This document shows, piece after piece, positions 34,501 through 44,335 of a stretch of 64,000 nucleotides of DNA. Each line of letters opens with the position of its first letter. The first letter of the stretch is position 1. Below the pieces are notes generated by a model. The model saw only the letters and a list, made by a program, of their open reading frames with translations. It was not told where the DNA came from and did not search any database. The DNA lies in assembly GCA_900491605.1 (NCBI GenBank), contig UESW01004257.1, forward strand, positions 643,639 to 707,638. The letters run 5' to 3'. A program made the translations under genes and the position numbers. The DNA is from Calamus simplicifolius (Eukaryota > Streptophyta > Magnoliopsida > Arecales > Arecaceae).

Positions 34501-35235
34501 CGATTGCCCACAAATCTTACACCATCTCAGCTCTGAGTCTTCACCCCAAAATATCATACAATTGTTCAAGCAACAATCGATCTTATTTAATGGGAGCCCA
34601 AGCCCACGCAACAACTTCTTTGTTGCATAAAAACTGTCTGCTGCAACATTGTCATTTGGCAAAATTTCTTTGATTAACCCAGCTACAGAATTGAATGCCT
34701 TTTCTGATAATCGATGTTCTGCCTTAATATTCAACATTCGAGCAGCTGTAGACAACTGGGAATGACCCTCACAACCAGGATACAATTCTTGATTTGCAGC
34801 ACGCAACATATCGTAAAATTGCTATGCATCTGGATTTGGTTCTTCCATAAATGTATTCTGATTGAATTCATTACCCGATGCATTCATCACCATTTGTTCA
34901 TATGTGTTTAAATTCACAAATGGTTCATCTACGGGAATTGACTCTTGTTGGCCTATAACAGCTGCTGGAATATCCTCTGGTTCACCATGACAGTACCAAA
35001 CATAGTAATCAGGAACAAACCCCTTCTTACATAAATGCACCTTAACAGTTTCAACATCTCTGTAGGCTTTATTCTGACACCTGTGGAAGTTGCATGGGCA
35101 CCTAATCCTAGGGCCATCCATCCAGTCAGGTTGGCTACATGCAAATGCGATAAATTCTTCCAATCCATTCAGAAAATCTGGATTAAGCAAGCCATCTTTT
35201 ATCCTTGCATACATCCACGAGCGAGCCCCGCTCAT
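31539..35235 (-). pseudogene. CACTA-C tnp2-like transposase
   Basis: The ATG at 35235 gives MSGARSWMYARIKDGLL. The transposase-associated domain follows (IRCPCNFHRCQNK, KVHLCKKGF), with one TAG near 34821. The Tnp2 catalytic core contains LCTDGFQPFG, MWTISDFPAYAMLSGW, CPHC and HNLDVMHIEKN, and ends YRWMYRFER at 32969. Short introns separate a DUF4218-type C-terminal exon (32875-32555), a small exon (about 32450-32350) and the DUF4216-type exon YFVNGYKFQIERLAASRGTQ (32275-31539), with an acidic tail. Frameshifts near 34375, 34200 and 34020 break the core. The enzyme would cut CACTA ends; this copy cannot. Confidence 0.9.
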
Positions 35236-35620
35236 TTTTGACCGACTTATACAAAGTCTGGTAAACCATTAAAGGAAACCACAAAATAAAACTATATTAA
35301 TATTACTAAATATATAACTAAATTATTTCTTTTACACAACTAAGGTTAATAACAACCATTTAAATCATTTATAACTAAACCAATTTTCTTTTAGGCAACT
35401 AAGGTCCCTACCATGCAAGGGCGAGCCACGGCTACGATCCTTGGCGTGCTAGCAAGGACCGAGGCACAGGTTCATGGCTAATGGTAGGGCTTGAGTTCGG
35501 GTCGGGCCGCAAGGCGGTTCGTTCAATCATGAGACTTCACATGCTTTCAAGTGTCCTAAATTAATTAAACCTTCACTCCATGTCTAAAAGGTAAGGCCCT
35601 ATCCCATTCAAGAATATATT

Positions 35621-35871
35621 TTGCGATATGGTAGTCTGCTATTGATTATCATCGATCGGTTACGTTGAAATTTCAGCAGCATTTCCCCATATGTTCTCCT
35701 AAATGTGTGGCATATATGCCACACTAGGAGAACGTATGAGCAAATACAAACCGCAATCTCAACCAAAGATGATTAATAGCAGACTACCATATCGTAAAAA
35801 ATATTCTCAAACTGTCCACCAGGACAATTTGAGAATTTGCAAGACTAAATCTTACAAATTCTCAAACGGGT
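35621..35871. repeat. Two adjacent hairpins in the CACTA-C leader intron
   Basis: The first hairpin has an outer arm GATATGGTAGTCTGCTATT (35623-35641) matched inversely near 35785-35803, and an inner arm GTTCTCCTA...TGTGGCAT pairing across ATATAT at 35713. The second is TTTGAGAATTTGCAAGA against TCTTACAAATTCTCAAA (35827-35866). Both could form stable RNA stems on the tnp2 transcript. Confidence 0.7.
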
Positions 35872-36214
35872 CTAAAGGTTATAGTGCTGTGATTAATAAT
35901 ATGAAAATCCGAAGACAATCGAACTTATGCTTGTTATTCATAAATTCTTGTCAATTCTACAAATAGAGGCATAGTATTCTATATATAGTCAATGGCTTCT
36001 TAAGATTATTATGTCGAATATAATTGTTTGTGAAGACTAAAATATAAATCATTGAAAAGTACTAATGTGTTCTTGAGAATTAAATAAAACTACAACATGA
36101 CTTTCATTCAAGCATTACATAATTTAATGCATCATTCAATTTGAAGCAGAATGTAAATAATCAAGACATAAAAATTGTAAATAACTACAAATGCACAAAA
36201 ATTATTGCATAAAT

Positions 36215-37100
36215 AATTTTTTTTTTTTGCCTGGCCACCGTGGTCAGGCCACGGCCGTGGCCGTGGAAGATAAAAGGGGAGGGGGGGTTTTCCCCACCCC
36301 CGTTACAGACATGTTTTTTTTTTTGTCCTGACCACCGGTGCCGTGGCCGGCTTCTCCGGCCGCGGCTACAGCCGGGGCCGGAGAAGATAAAGGGGGGGTT
36401 TTCCCCACCCCCTGTAAAAGACTTTTTTTTATTTTTTTTTGTGGCATGGCCATCGTGGCCAGGCCACGGCCGGCCACGGTAGCGGCCATGGCCGGAGAAG
36501 GTCAAGGGGGGGGGGGGGCTGTAACAGCCTTTTTTTTTTTTTACTGTGGCCTGGCCACCGTGTCCAGGCCACTGCCGGCCACGGCAGCGACCGTGCCCGG
36601 AGAAGAAAAATGGGGGGGGGCGGGTTTTCCCCACCCCGCTGTAACAGCCAACAATTTTTTATTTTTTTACTGTGGCCTGGCCACCATGGTCAGGCCACTG
36701 CCGGCCACGGCAGCGGCCGTGGCCGAAGAAGAGAAAATGGGGGGAGGGGTTTCCCCACCCCCCCTGTTACAATTTTTTTTTTTTTTTGACTGTGGCCTGG
36801 CCACTGCCAGCTTCTCCGGCCGCGGCCATGGCCATGGCCGGAGAAGACAAAATGGGGGGGGGGGGGGTTTTCCCCGCCCTCTTGTTAGCCAATTTTTTTT
36901 TTTTTTGACTGTGGCCTGGCCACCGTGGCCAGGCCACTGCCGGCCACGGCAGCGGCTGTGGCCGGAGAAGACAAAATGGGGGGGGGTTTTCCCCACCCCC
37001 CCTGTTACAAGAAATTTTTTTTTTTACTATGGCCTGGCCACCATGGCCAGGCCACTGTCGGCCACGGCAGTGGCCGTGGCCGGAGAAGACGACCACGGTC
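36215..37100. repeat. GC-rich ~115-bp minisatellite, about eight copies
   Basis: Each unit has a T10-14 run, a palindromic block GTGGCCTGGCCACCGTGG, a second palindrome GCCACGGCAGCGGCCGTGGC, GGAGAAGA, a G7-12 run, then TTTTCCCC and CCCCNNGTTAC. Lengths vary from about 90 to 125 bp, mostly through the homopolymers. ORFs on both strands (such as 36338-37330) are repeat artefacts. It lies in the tnp2 leader intron. Confidence 0.88.
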
Positions 37101-37164
37101 TTGAACGTGGCTGGAGGAAAATTTTTACAAAAAATTTTTTTTGGAAGAGGGTGGGGGGGCTTAC

Positions 37165-37295
37165 CTCGGTTGAGAGGAGACGCCGGAGTTGGAGGAGACC
37201 GCCGGGGAGCCGGAGCACCGAAGAGGGGGAGCCGGAGCAGCGAAATGTGGGAGCCGGAGAGGTTTTGGGGAGGGCGGCGACTAGGTCTAGACGGG
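37165..37295 (-). other. Non-coding first exon of CACTA-C tnp2
   Basis: A C/T-rich leader on the minus strand lies between the TATA box and the GTAAGC donor. It contains GGCTCC repeats (CTCCGGCTCC three times) and no ATG. The start site is assumed about 30 bp after the TATA box. Confidence 0.5.
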
Positions 37296-37319
37296 GAAGA
37301 AGAGAGAAGGCCTGCCGCC

Positions 37320-37327
37320 TTTATATA
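37320..37327 (-). promoter_or_regulatory. TATA box of CACTA-C tnp2
   Basis: TATATAAA on the minus strand (37327-37320), followed by a GC-rich leader and splice donor. It directly abuts the inner edge of the subterminal repeat block, so repeat-binding proteins could also control transcription, as known for En/Spm TnpA. Confidence 0.6.
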
Positions 37328-37330
37328 TGA

Positions 37331-38784
37331 GTGATTAGCGACGCAAATTTGCGTCGCTAATCGGTCGCAATTTTTTTTTAAAATTTATTATGTATTAGCG
37401 ACGCAACAATGCGTCGCTAATCCATCGTTAATTTGGCGCCAATGTCTGGCGGGAAAATTATTTTTATTTTCTAAAAATTGCGTCGCTAAGGCGTTGCAAT
37501 ATTTTTTAAATATTTTTAAATGATTAAAATAATAATTTATGACAATAATTGCGACGCATACAGTGCGTCGCAAATTTTTTTAACTATTTCATTACATATA
37601 TTTATCCAAAAAACATTGCGATGCAACAAATGCGTCGCAATATTATATATTTTTATTATTTTTTTTTAAATATTTATAAATGATAAAAATTATAATTTAT
37701 GATAATAATTGCGACGCATAAATTGCGTCACAATATTTTTTTTTTACTTTTCGTTACATCTATTTATAGAAAAAACATTGCAACGCAACGAATGCATCGC
37801 AATATTATATTTGTTTTATTTATTATTACTGATAAAAAATATATTTACTAAAAACTATTGCGACGCATTAGTTGCGTCGCAATATTTGTTTATTATTTTT
37901 TCTTCGAAAATGCGTCGCTACGACATCGCAATAATTTTTTAATATTTATAAATGATAATATTTATAATTTTTGATAATAATTGCGACGCACAAATTGCGT
38001 CGCAATATTTTTTTAAACTTTTTCATTACATATATTATAGAAAAAATATTGCGACGCAACTAATGCATCGCAATATTATATTTCTTTTATTTATTAATAC
38101 TGATAAAAATTATATTTACTAAAATAATTGCGACGCATACATTGCGTCGCAATATTTATTTATTTTTTTTCTTCAAAAATGCGTTGCTACGGCATCGTAA
38201 TTTTTTAATATTTATAAATAATAATATTTATAATTTATGATAATGATTGCGACGCACAAATTGCATCACAATAATTTTTTATACTTTTTCATTACATATA
38301 TTTATAGAAAAACATTGCGACGCAACTAATGCGTTGCAATATTATATTTTTTTTATTTATTATTACTGATAAAAATTATATTTACTAAAAATAATTGCGA
38401 TGCATACATTGCATTGCAAATTTTGTTTATTTTTTTCTTCGAAAATGCATCGCTACGGCGTCGCAATAATTTTTTAATATTTATAAATGATAATATTTAA
38501 ATTTATGATAATAATTGCGACGCAAAATTGCATCGCAATATTTTTTTCATACTTTTTCATTATATATTTATAGAAAAAATATTGCGATGCAACTAATGCG
38601 TCGCAATATTATATTTCTTTTATTTATTATTACTAAAAATTATATTTACTAAAAATAATTGCGACGCATACATTGCGTCGCAATATTTGTTTATTTTTTC
38701 TTCGAAAATGCATCAATACTGCGTCGCAATATTTGTTTAATATTTTTTTAAACTTTTTCGTTACTTTTTTTTTAATAATTATAA
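37331..38784. repeat. CACTA-C right inner subterminal repeats
   Basis: An AT-rich array has a period near 270 bp in its second half; similar starts are at about 37855, 38128, 38392 and 38659. Each unit carries three palindromic pairs of the type TTGCGACGCA...TGCGTCGCAA plus AATGCGTCGCTACGGCGTCG. It uses the same words as the left end. Confidence 0.85.
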
Positions 38785-41700
38785 ACGATCCGACGGTTGC
38801 GATCGATCCAAGCCATGATCGATCCCGATCGGCGATGACCTCTCTCGGACTGTGGCGATCGATTGGATCGGCGACGATCCGACGGTTGCGATCGATCGAA
38901 GCCATGATCGATCCCGGTTGGCGATGATCCGACGGTTGCGATCGATCCAAGCCATGATCGATCCCGATCGGCGATGATCCGACGGTTGCAATCGATCCAA
39001 GCCATGATCTGTCCCGATCGGCGATGACCTATCTCGGACCATGGCGATCGATCGGATCGGCGACGATCCGATGGTTGCGATCGATCCAAGCCATGATCGA
39101 TCCCAGTCGGCGTTGACCTATCTCGGACCATCGCGATCGATCGGATCGGCGATGATCCGATGGTTGCGATCGATCCAAGCCATGATCGATCCCGATCGGC
39201 GATGATCCGATGGTTGCGATCAATCCAAGCCATGATCGATCCCGATCGGCGATGATCCGACGGTTGCGATCGATCCAAGCCATGATCGATCCCGGTCGGC
39301 GACGACCTATCTCGGACCATGGCGATCGATCGGATTGGCGATCGATCCAAGCCATGATCGATCCCGGTCGGTGAGTATGCGACGGTTGCGATCGATCCAA
39401 GCCATGATCGATCCCGGTCGGTGACGATCCGATGGTTGCGATCGATCCAAGCCATGATCGATCCCGGTCGCCGTTGACCTATCTCGGACCATCGCGATCG
39501 ATCGGATCGGCGATGATCCGACGGTTGTAATCGATCGAAGCCATGATCGATCCCGGTCGGCGATGATCCGACGGTTGCATCGATCCAAGCCATGATCTAT
39601 CCCGGTCGGCGACGATCCGATGGTTGCGATTGATCCAAGCCATGATCGATCCCGGTCGGCGATGATCCGACGGTTACGATCGATCCAAGCCATGATCGAT
39701 CCCAGTCGGCGATGATCCAACGGTTGTGATCAATCAAAGCCATGATCGATCCTGATCGGCGACGACCTATCTCGGACCGTGGCGATCGATCGGATCGGCG
39801 ATGATCCGACGGTTGCGATCAATCCAAGCCATGATCGATCCCGGTCGACGAGTATCCAACGGTTGCGATCGATCCAAGCCATGATCGATCCCGGTCGGTG
39901 ACGATCCGACGGTTGCGATCGATCCAAGCCATGATCGATCCCGATCGGCGTCGACCTATCTTGGACCGTCGTGATCGATCGGATTGGGACGATCCGACGG
40001 TTGCGATCGATCGAAGCCATGATCAATCCCAGTCGGCGATGATCCGATGGTTGCGATCGATCCAAGCCATGATCGATCCTGTTCGGCGACGATCCGACGG
40101 TTGCGATCGATCCAAGCCATGATCGATCTCGATCGGCGATGACCTATCTCGGACCGTCGTGATCGATCGGATCGGCGACGATCCGACAGTTGCGATCGAT
40201 CCAAGCCATGATCGATATCGGTCGGCGATGATCCGACGGTTGCGATCAATCCAAGCCATGATCGATCCCGGTCGATGTCGACCTATCTCGGACCGTCGCG
40301 ATCGATCGGATCGGCGACGATCCAACTGTTGCGATCAATCCAAGCCATGATCGATCCCGGTCGGTGAGTATCCGACGGTTGCGATCGATCCAAGCCATGA
40401 TCGATCCCGATCGGCGATGATCCAACGGTTGCGATCGATCCAAGCCATGATCGATCCCGGTCGGCGTCGACCTATCTCGGACCATCGCGATCGATCGGAT
40501 CGGCGACGATCCGACGGTTGCGATCGATCGAAGCCATGATCGATCCCGGTCAGCGATGATCCGACGGTTGCGATCGATCCAAGCCATGATCGATCCTGGT
40601 CGGCGATGATCCGACGGTTGCGATCAATCCAAGCCATGATCGATCCCGGTCGGCGACGACCTATCTCGGACTGTGGCGATCGATCGGATCGACGACGATC
40701 CGATGGTTACGGTCGATCGAAGCCATGATCGATCCCGGTCGGCGATGATCCAATGGTTGCGATCGATCGAAGTCATGACCGATCCCGGTCGGCGATGATC
40801 CGACGGTTGCGATCGATCCAAGCCATGATCGATCCCGGTCGGCGACGATCCGACGGTTGCGATCGATCCAAGCCATGATCGATCCCGATCGGCGATGACC
40901 TATCTCGGACCATGGCATTTGATCGGATCAGCGATGATCCGATGGTTACGATCGATCCAAGCCATGATCGATCCCGATCGGCGATGATCCGATGGTTGCG
41001 ATCGATCGAAGCCATGATCGATCTCGGTCGGCATGGATCTGACGGTTGCGATTGATCCAAGCCATGATCGATCCCAGTCGGCGAACATCCGACGGTTGCG
41101 ATCGATCCAAGCCATGATCGATCCCGGTCGGCAATGACCTATCTCGGACCGTAGCGATCGATCGGATCGGCGACGATCGGATGGTTGCGATCGATCGAAG
41201 CCATGATTGATTCTGGTCGGCGATGATCTGACGGTTGCGATCGATCCAAGCCATGATTGATCCCGGTCGGCGATGATCCGACGGTTGTGATCGATCCAAG
41301 CCATGATCGATCCTGGTCGGCGATGACCTCTCTCGGACTGTGGCGATCGATCGGATCGGCGACGATCCGACGGTTGCGATCGATCCCGGTCGGCGATGAT
41401 CCGATGGTTGCGATCGATCCAAGCCATGATCGATCCCGGTCGGTGACGATCCGATGGTTGTGATCAATCCAAGCCATGATCGATCCCGGTCGGCGATGAC
41501 CTATCTCGGACCATGGCGATCGATCGGATCGGCGATGATCCGACGGTTGCGATCGATCGAAGCCATGATCGATCCCGGTCGGCGATGATCCGACGGTTGC
41601 GATCGATCCAAGACATGATCAATCCTGATCAGCGATGACCGATCTCGGACCGTCGCGATCGATCAGATCGGTGACGATCGAGGGTTGCGATCGATCGAGG

Positions 41701-41966
41701 CCTTGATCGATCCCGGTCGGTGACTACCGATCTCGGACTGTCGCGATCGATCAGATCGGTGTCAATCCGACGGTTGCGATCGATCGAAGCCATGATCATC
41801 TCGATCGGCGATGATCCGACGGTTGCCATAGATCCAAGCCATGATCGATCCCGGTCGGCGACGACCGATCTCGGACCATCGCGATCGATCCGATCGGCGA
41901 CGACCGGACGGTTGCGATCGATCGAAGCCATGATCGATCACGATCGACGACAACCGATCTCGGACA
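38785..41966. repeat. Higher-order tandem array in CACTA-C (50-bp and 39-bp modules)
   Basis: The main module A is 50 bp and contains GATCCGACGGTTGCGATC and CAAGCCATGATCGATCC. A second 39-bp module B contains CCTATCTCGGACC and GCGATCGATCGGATCGG. I place B at 38833, 39022, 39111, 39300, 39472, 39760, 39949, 40137, 40276, 40465, 40654, 40893, 41132, 41321, 41494, 41633, 41721, 41859 and 41948. The spacings are almost all 39 + 50n, most often 189. The array is dense in GATC. Long minus-strand ORFs (up to 273 aa) arise from the repeat and are not genes. Confidence 0.93.
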
Positions 41967-42951
41967 TTATTAATTATTAATTATTTTCTAATTTATTGCA
42001 TCGCTAATGCCTCGTTAATTTGGCATTATGAATTTCTTTTAAAATATTACGACACATTAATTTGCGTCGTTAAATAAATTTTTTTTTATTACTTTACTAT
42101 TTTATTGCATCGCTATTACATCGCTAATTAACATACTTATTTTAACAAAACATTGCGATGCACTGGATTGCATCGCAATATTTTTATTTCATAATACTAT
42201 TTTCTTAAAATAAATTTTATTTAAATTAATTGCAACGCAATTATTGCGTCGCTAAATTTAAAAATAATTTTTATATTTTCTGGTTTATTGTGTCGCTAAT
42301 GCGTCGCTATTTAAAATAATTAAGTTTTTTAAAACATTGCGATGCACTATTTTGTGTCGGAATATTTTTTTTCATATTAATATTTATAAAAATTAATTTC
42401 ATTTAAAATAATTGTGACGCAATTAGTGCGTTGCTAAATTAAAATTAATTTTTACAATTTTCTGGTCTATTGCGTCGCTAATGCGTCGCTATTTAAAATT
42501 ATTATTTTTTAAATATATTGCGACGCACTGAGTTGCGTCACAATATTTTTATTTCATAATTATATTTTATAAAAATTAATTTTTTATTAATATTTGCGAT
42601 GCAATTTTTGCGTCGCTATATTAAATATATTTTTTCTCATTTTATGTTTATTGCGTCGCTAATGCGTCGCTATTTAACATAATTAATTTTTTAAAAAACA
42701 TTGCGACGCACTTAGCTGCGTTGCAATATTTTATTCCTTTAATAATATTTAAAAAAAATACATTTTATAAATATTACGATGCATTTTTGTGTCGCTAAAT
42801 TTAAAAATTATTTTTTTTAATTTTATGGTTTATTGAGTTGCTAATGCGTCGCTATTTGCGTCGCAATATTTTTTTGACGCGGAGGCGTCGCAATGTAGTC
42901 GCAATTTTAGCGACACATCTTTGCATCGCTAAAATTGCGTCGCTATTTCAT
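41967..42951. repeat. CACTA-C right outer subterminal repeats
   Basis: Between the satellite and the right terminus lie about five units of roughly 180-190 bp, each with ATTGCGATGCACT...TGCRTCGCAATA and TTATTGCGTCGCTAATGCGTCGCTA. These are the same words as in the left and inner right blocks. Confidence 0.85.
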
Positions 42952-42966
42952 TATTTTCTTGTAGTG
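42952..42966 (-). repeat. CACTA-C right terminal repeat
   Basis: TTATTTTCTTGTAGTG, the complement of the left end, followed by the target duplication GAT at 42967-42969. Confidence 0.92.
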
Positions 42967-43489
42967 GATGTTATGTATGATATCAATGAGTATGTGATAC
43001 TAAATGCATGATGAGATCTGCTAATCTATCTAGATCCCTCACATAAAATCTTAAGTTGACATGCCATCCATATTTGAACACTTGTCAAGGCTTTTATCAC
43101 CTTAATGTGGGTTCTACCAAAGTAGAAGTACATTGGGTTACATTAGTAAGGCAAGATGGGTAATGGTGCTACCCATATGTTTAAAAATGGTTTAACTTAA
43201 TTAGGTTATCAAAACGGTTTTGGGCCTAATGGCATGAGATGTGATTTAAACATGCCGAGACATATGATGTCATAATCCCATAAATTTCTAAGAGTTGCAT
43301 GAGTTGCAATTGGTAAGAGTTACCTACCTAAAAAACTTAATTTTAAGTGTCATGCCAAAGCTGACTTAAAGTTGAGTATAAATATGGATCTTAGCTCACT
43401 AAATTAATATGATTTTATCATTGAGGGTTGTTAATTTAGTGAGAGTTTTTCATAATCAAAATACTTAGCGAACTTTGCATTTATTGTAG
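42967..43489 (+). other. Copia-2 5' LTR/leader, right of CACTA-C
   Basis: No gene. TATAAATAT at 43377-43385 precedes the gag ATG at 43490 by about 105 bp, so this is probably the promoter and leader of copia-2. The expected TGGTATCAGAGC primer site is not visible, so the 5' LTR is incomplete or the leader is rearranged. The stretch continues the sequence left of CACTA-C (before 29053). Confidence 0.5.
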
Positions 43490-44335
43490 ATGGCCAAAAA
43501 TGATAACAATTCTACTATGTCACTGTGATCAATCCTTGCGAAGGACAAACTTACTGGGACTAATTTCCTTGACTGGTTTCAAAATTTAAGAATTGTTCTC
43601 AAACAAGAAAGGAAGCTTTATGTCATGGATCAACCTCACCCTGAAGAACCAGCCGATAATGCTTCTAGAGCTGAAAGAATGCTTATGAGAAGCATCACAA
43701 TGACTCTATTGATGTTGCATGCTTGATGCTAGCTGCCATGAGTTTTGAACTTCAGAAAGATTTGGAAAACATGGAAACTTATGATATGATTGTCAATCTA
43801 AAGGAAATGTTCCAGCAATAAGCAAGGCAAGAAAGGTATGATACTACCAAGGCATTGCACTCTTGTAAAATAGCTGAGGGTGCTTCAGTTAGCGCTCATG
43901 TGTTGAAAATGAAAGGCTATATTGAGCACCTTGATAGGCTTGGATTTCCAATGAGCAAAGAGTTGGCAACAGATTTGATCCTAAATTCACTTCCTGATAG
44001 TTATGATCAGTTTATCATGAACTATAACATGAATGAAATGGACAAATCAATTTCTGAGCTGCATACGATGCTTAAAACTGCTGAACAGAATATTAAGTCC
44101 AAGCCTGGCCATATTCTGATGGTTCAAAAGGGAAAGGGCCTTATGAAGAAAAGAAAAGGAAAGGGTAAGGGAAGGGCTGGAAAGTCCAATGCTCAACCAA
44201 GCCCAATCCTAAACCCAAGGCTAAAGCCCCAAAGGAGGGTGTCTGTTTCTTTTGCAATGAACCTGGTCATTGGAAGAGAAACTGCAAGCTGTATTTGGAG
44301 GATCTAAAGAAGAAGAAGAAGACTGGTGAGACCGG
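43490..44335 (+). pseudogene. Copia-2 gag remnant
   Basis: The ATG at 43490 gives MAKNDNNSTMSL, then a TGA, then LAKDKLTGTNFLDWFQNLRI, the typical start of a second copia gag type. The central capsid-like part (43855-44200) reads VLKMKGYIEHLDRLGFPMSK and ELHTMLKTAEQNI. A basic Lys/Gly stretch and a frameshift near 44200 lead into a CCHC zinc knuckle CFFCNEPGHWKRNC at 44244-44285. There are at least three disruptions. It is a different family from SIRE-1 and SIRE-2. Confidence 0.85.

Larger units (their letters stand above)
35236..37164 (-). other. 5'UTR intron of CACTA-C tnp2
   Basis: The minus-strand donor ACCGAG|GTAAGC at 37165/37164 and a likely acceptor TTTACCAG near 35264, 29 bp before the ATG, delimit an intron of about 1.9 kb in the leader. 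It contains two hairpins and an eight-copy GC-rich minisatellite. A long leader intron would place these repeats in the primary transcript but not in mRNA. The exon model is an inference from splice motifs. Confidence 0.55.
29053..42966 (-). mobile_element. CACTA-C: complete CACTA transposon with tnp2 and tnpA genes
   Basis: The termini CACTACAAGAAAA (29053) and its complement TTTTCTTGTAGTG (ending 42966) enclose 13,914 bp, with a GAT duplication on both sides (29050-29052, 42967-42969). Both genes run on the minus strand: tnp2-like (35235-31539) then tnpA-like (31435-29950). A non-coding first exon with a TATA box lies at 37327-37165. Subterminal repeats flank the genes, and two large tandem arrays lie in the right half. 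The genes carry stops and frameshifts, so the copy is dead, though the ends are intact and could be moved in trans. Confidence 0.95.

Noticed and set aside
36338..37330. A 330-codon plus-strand ORF over the GC-rich minisatellite
   Set aside because: The sequence is a translation of the ~115-bp repeat with homopolymer-coded Phe and Gly runs; overlapping ORFs exist on both strands.
38772..39593. A 273-codon minus-strand ORF (and about twenty shorter ones to 41980) with WIDRNRRI / GIDHGLDRSQPSD repeats
   Set aside because: They are translations of the 50-bp and 39-bp satellite modules, open in several frames on both strands, with no domain or start context.
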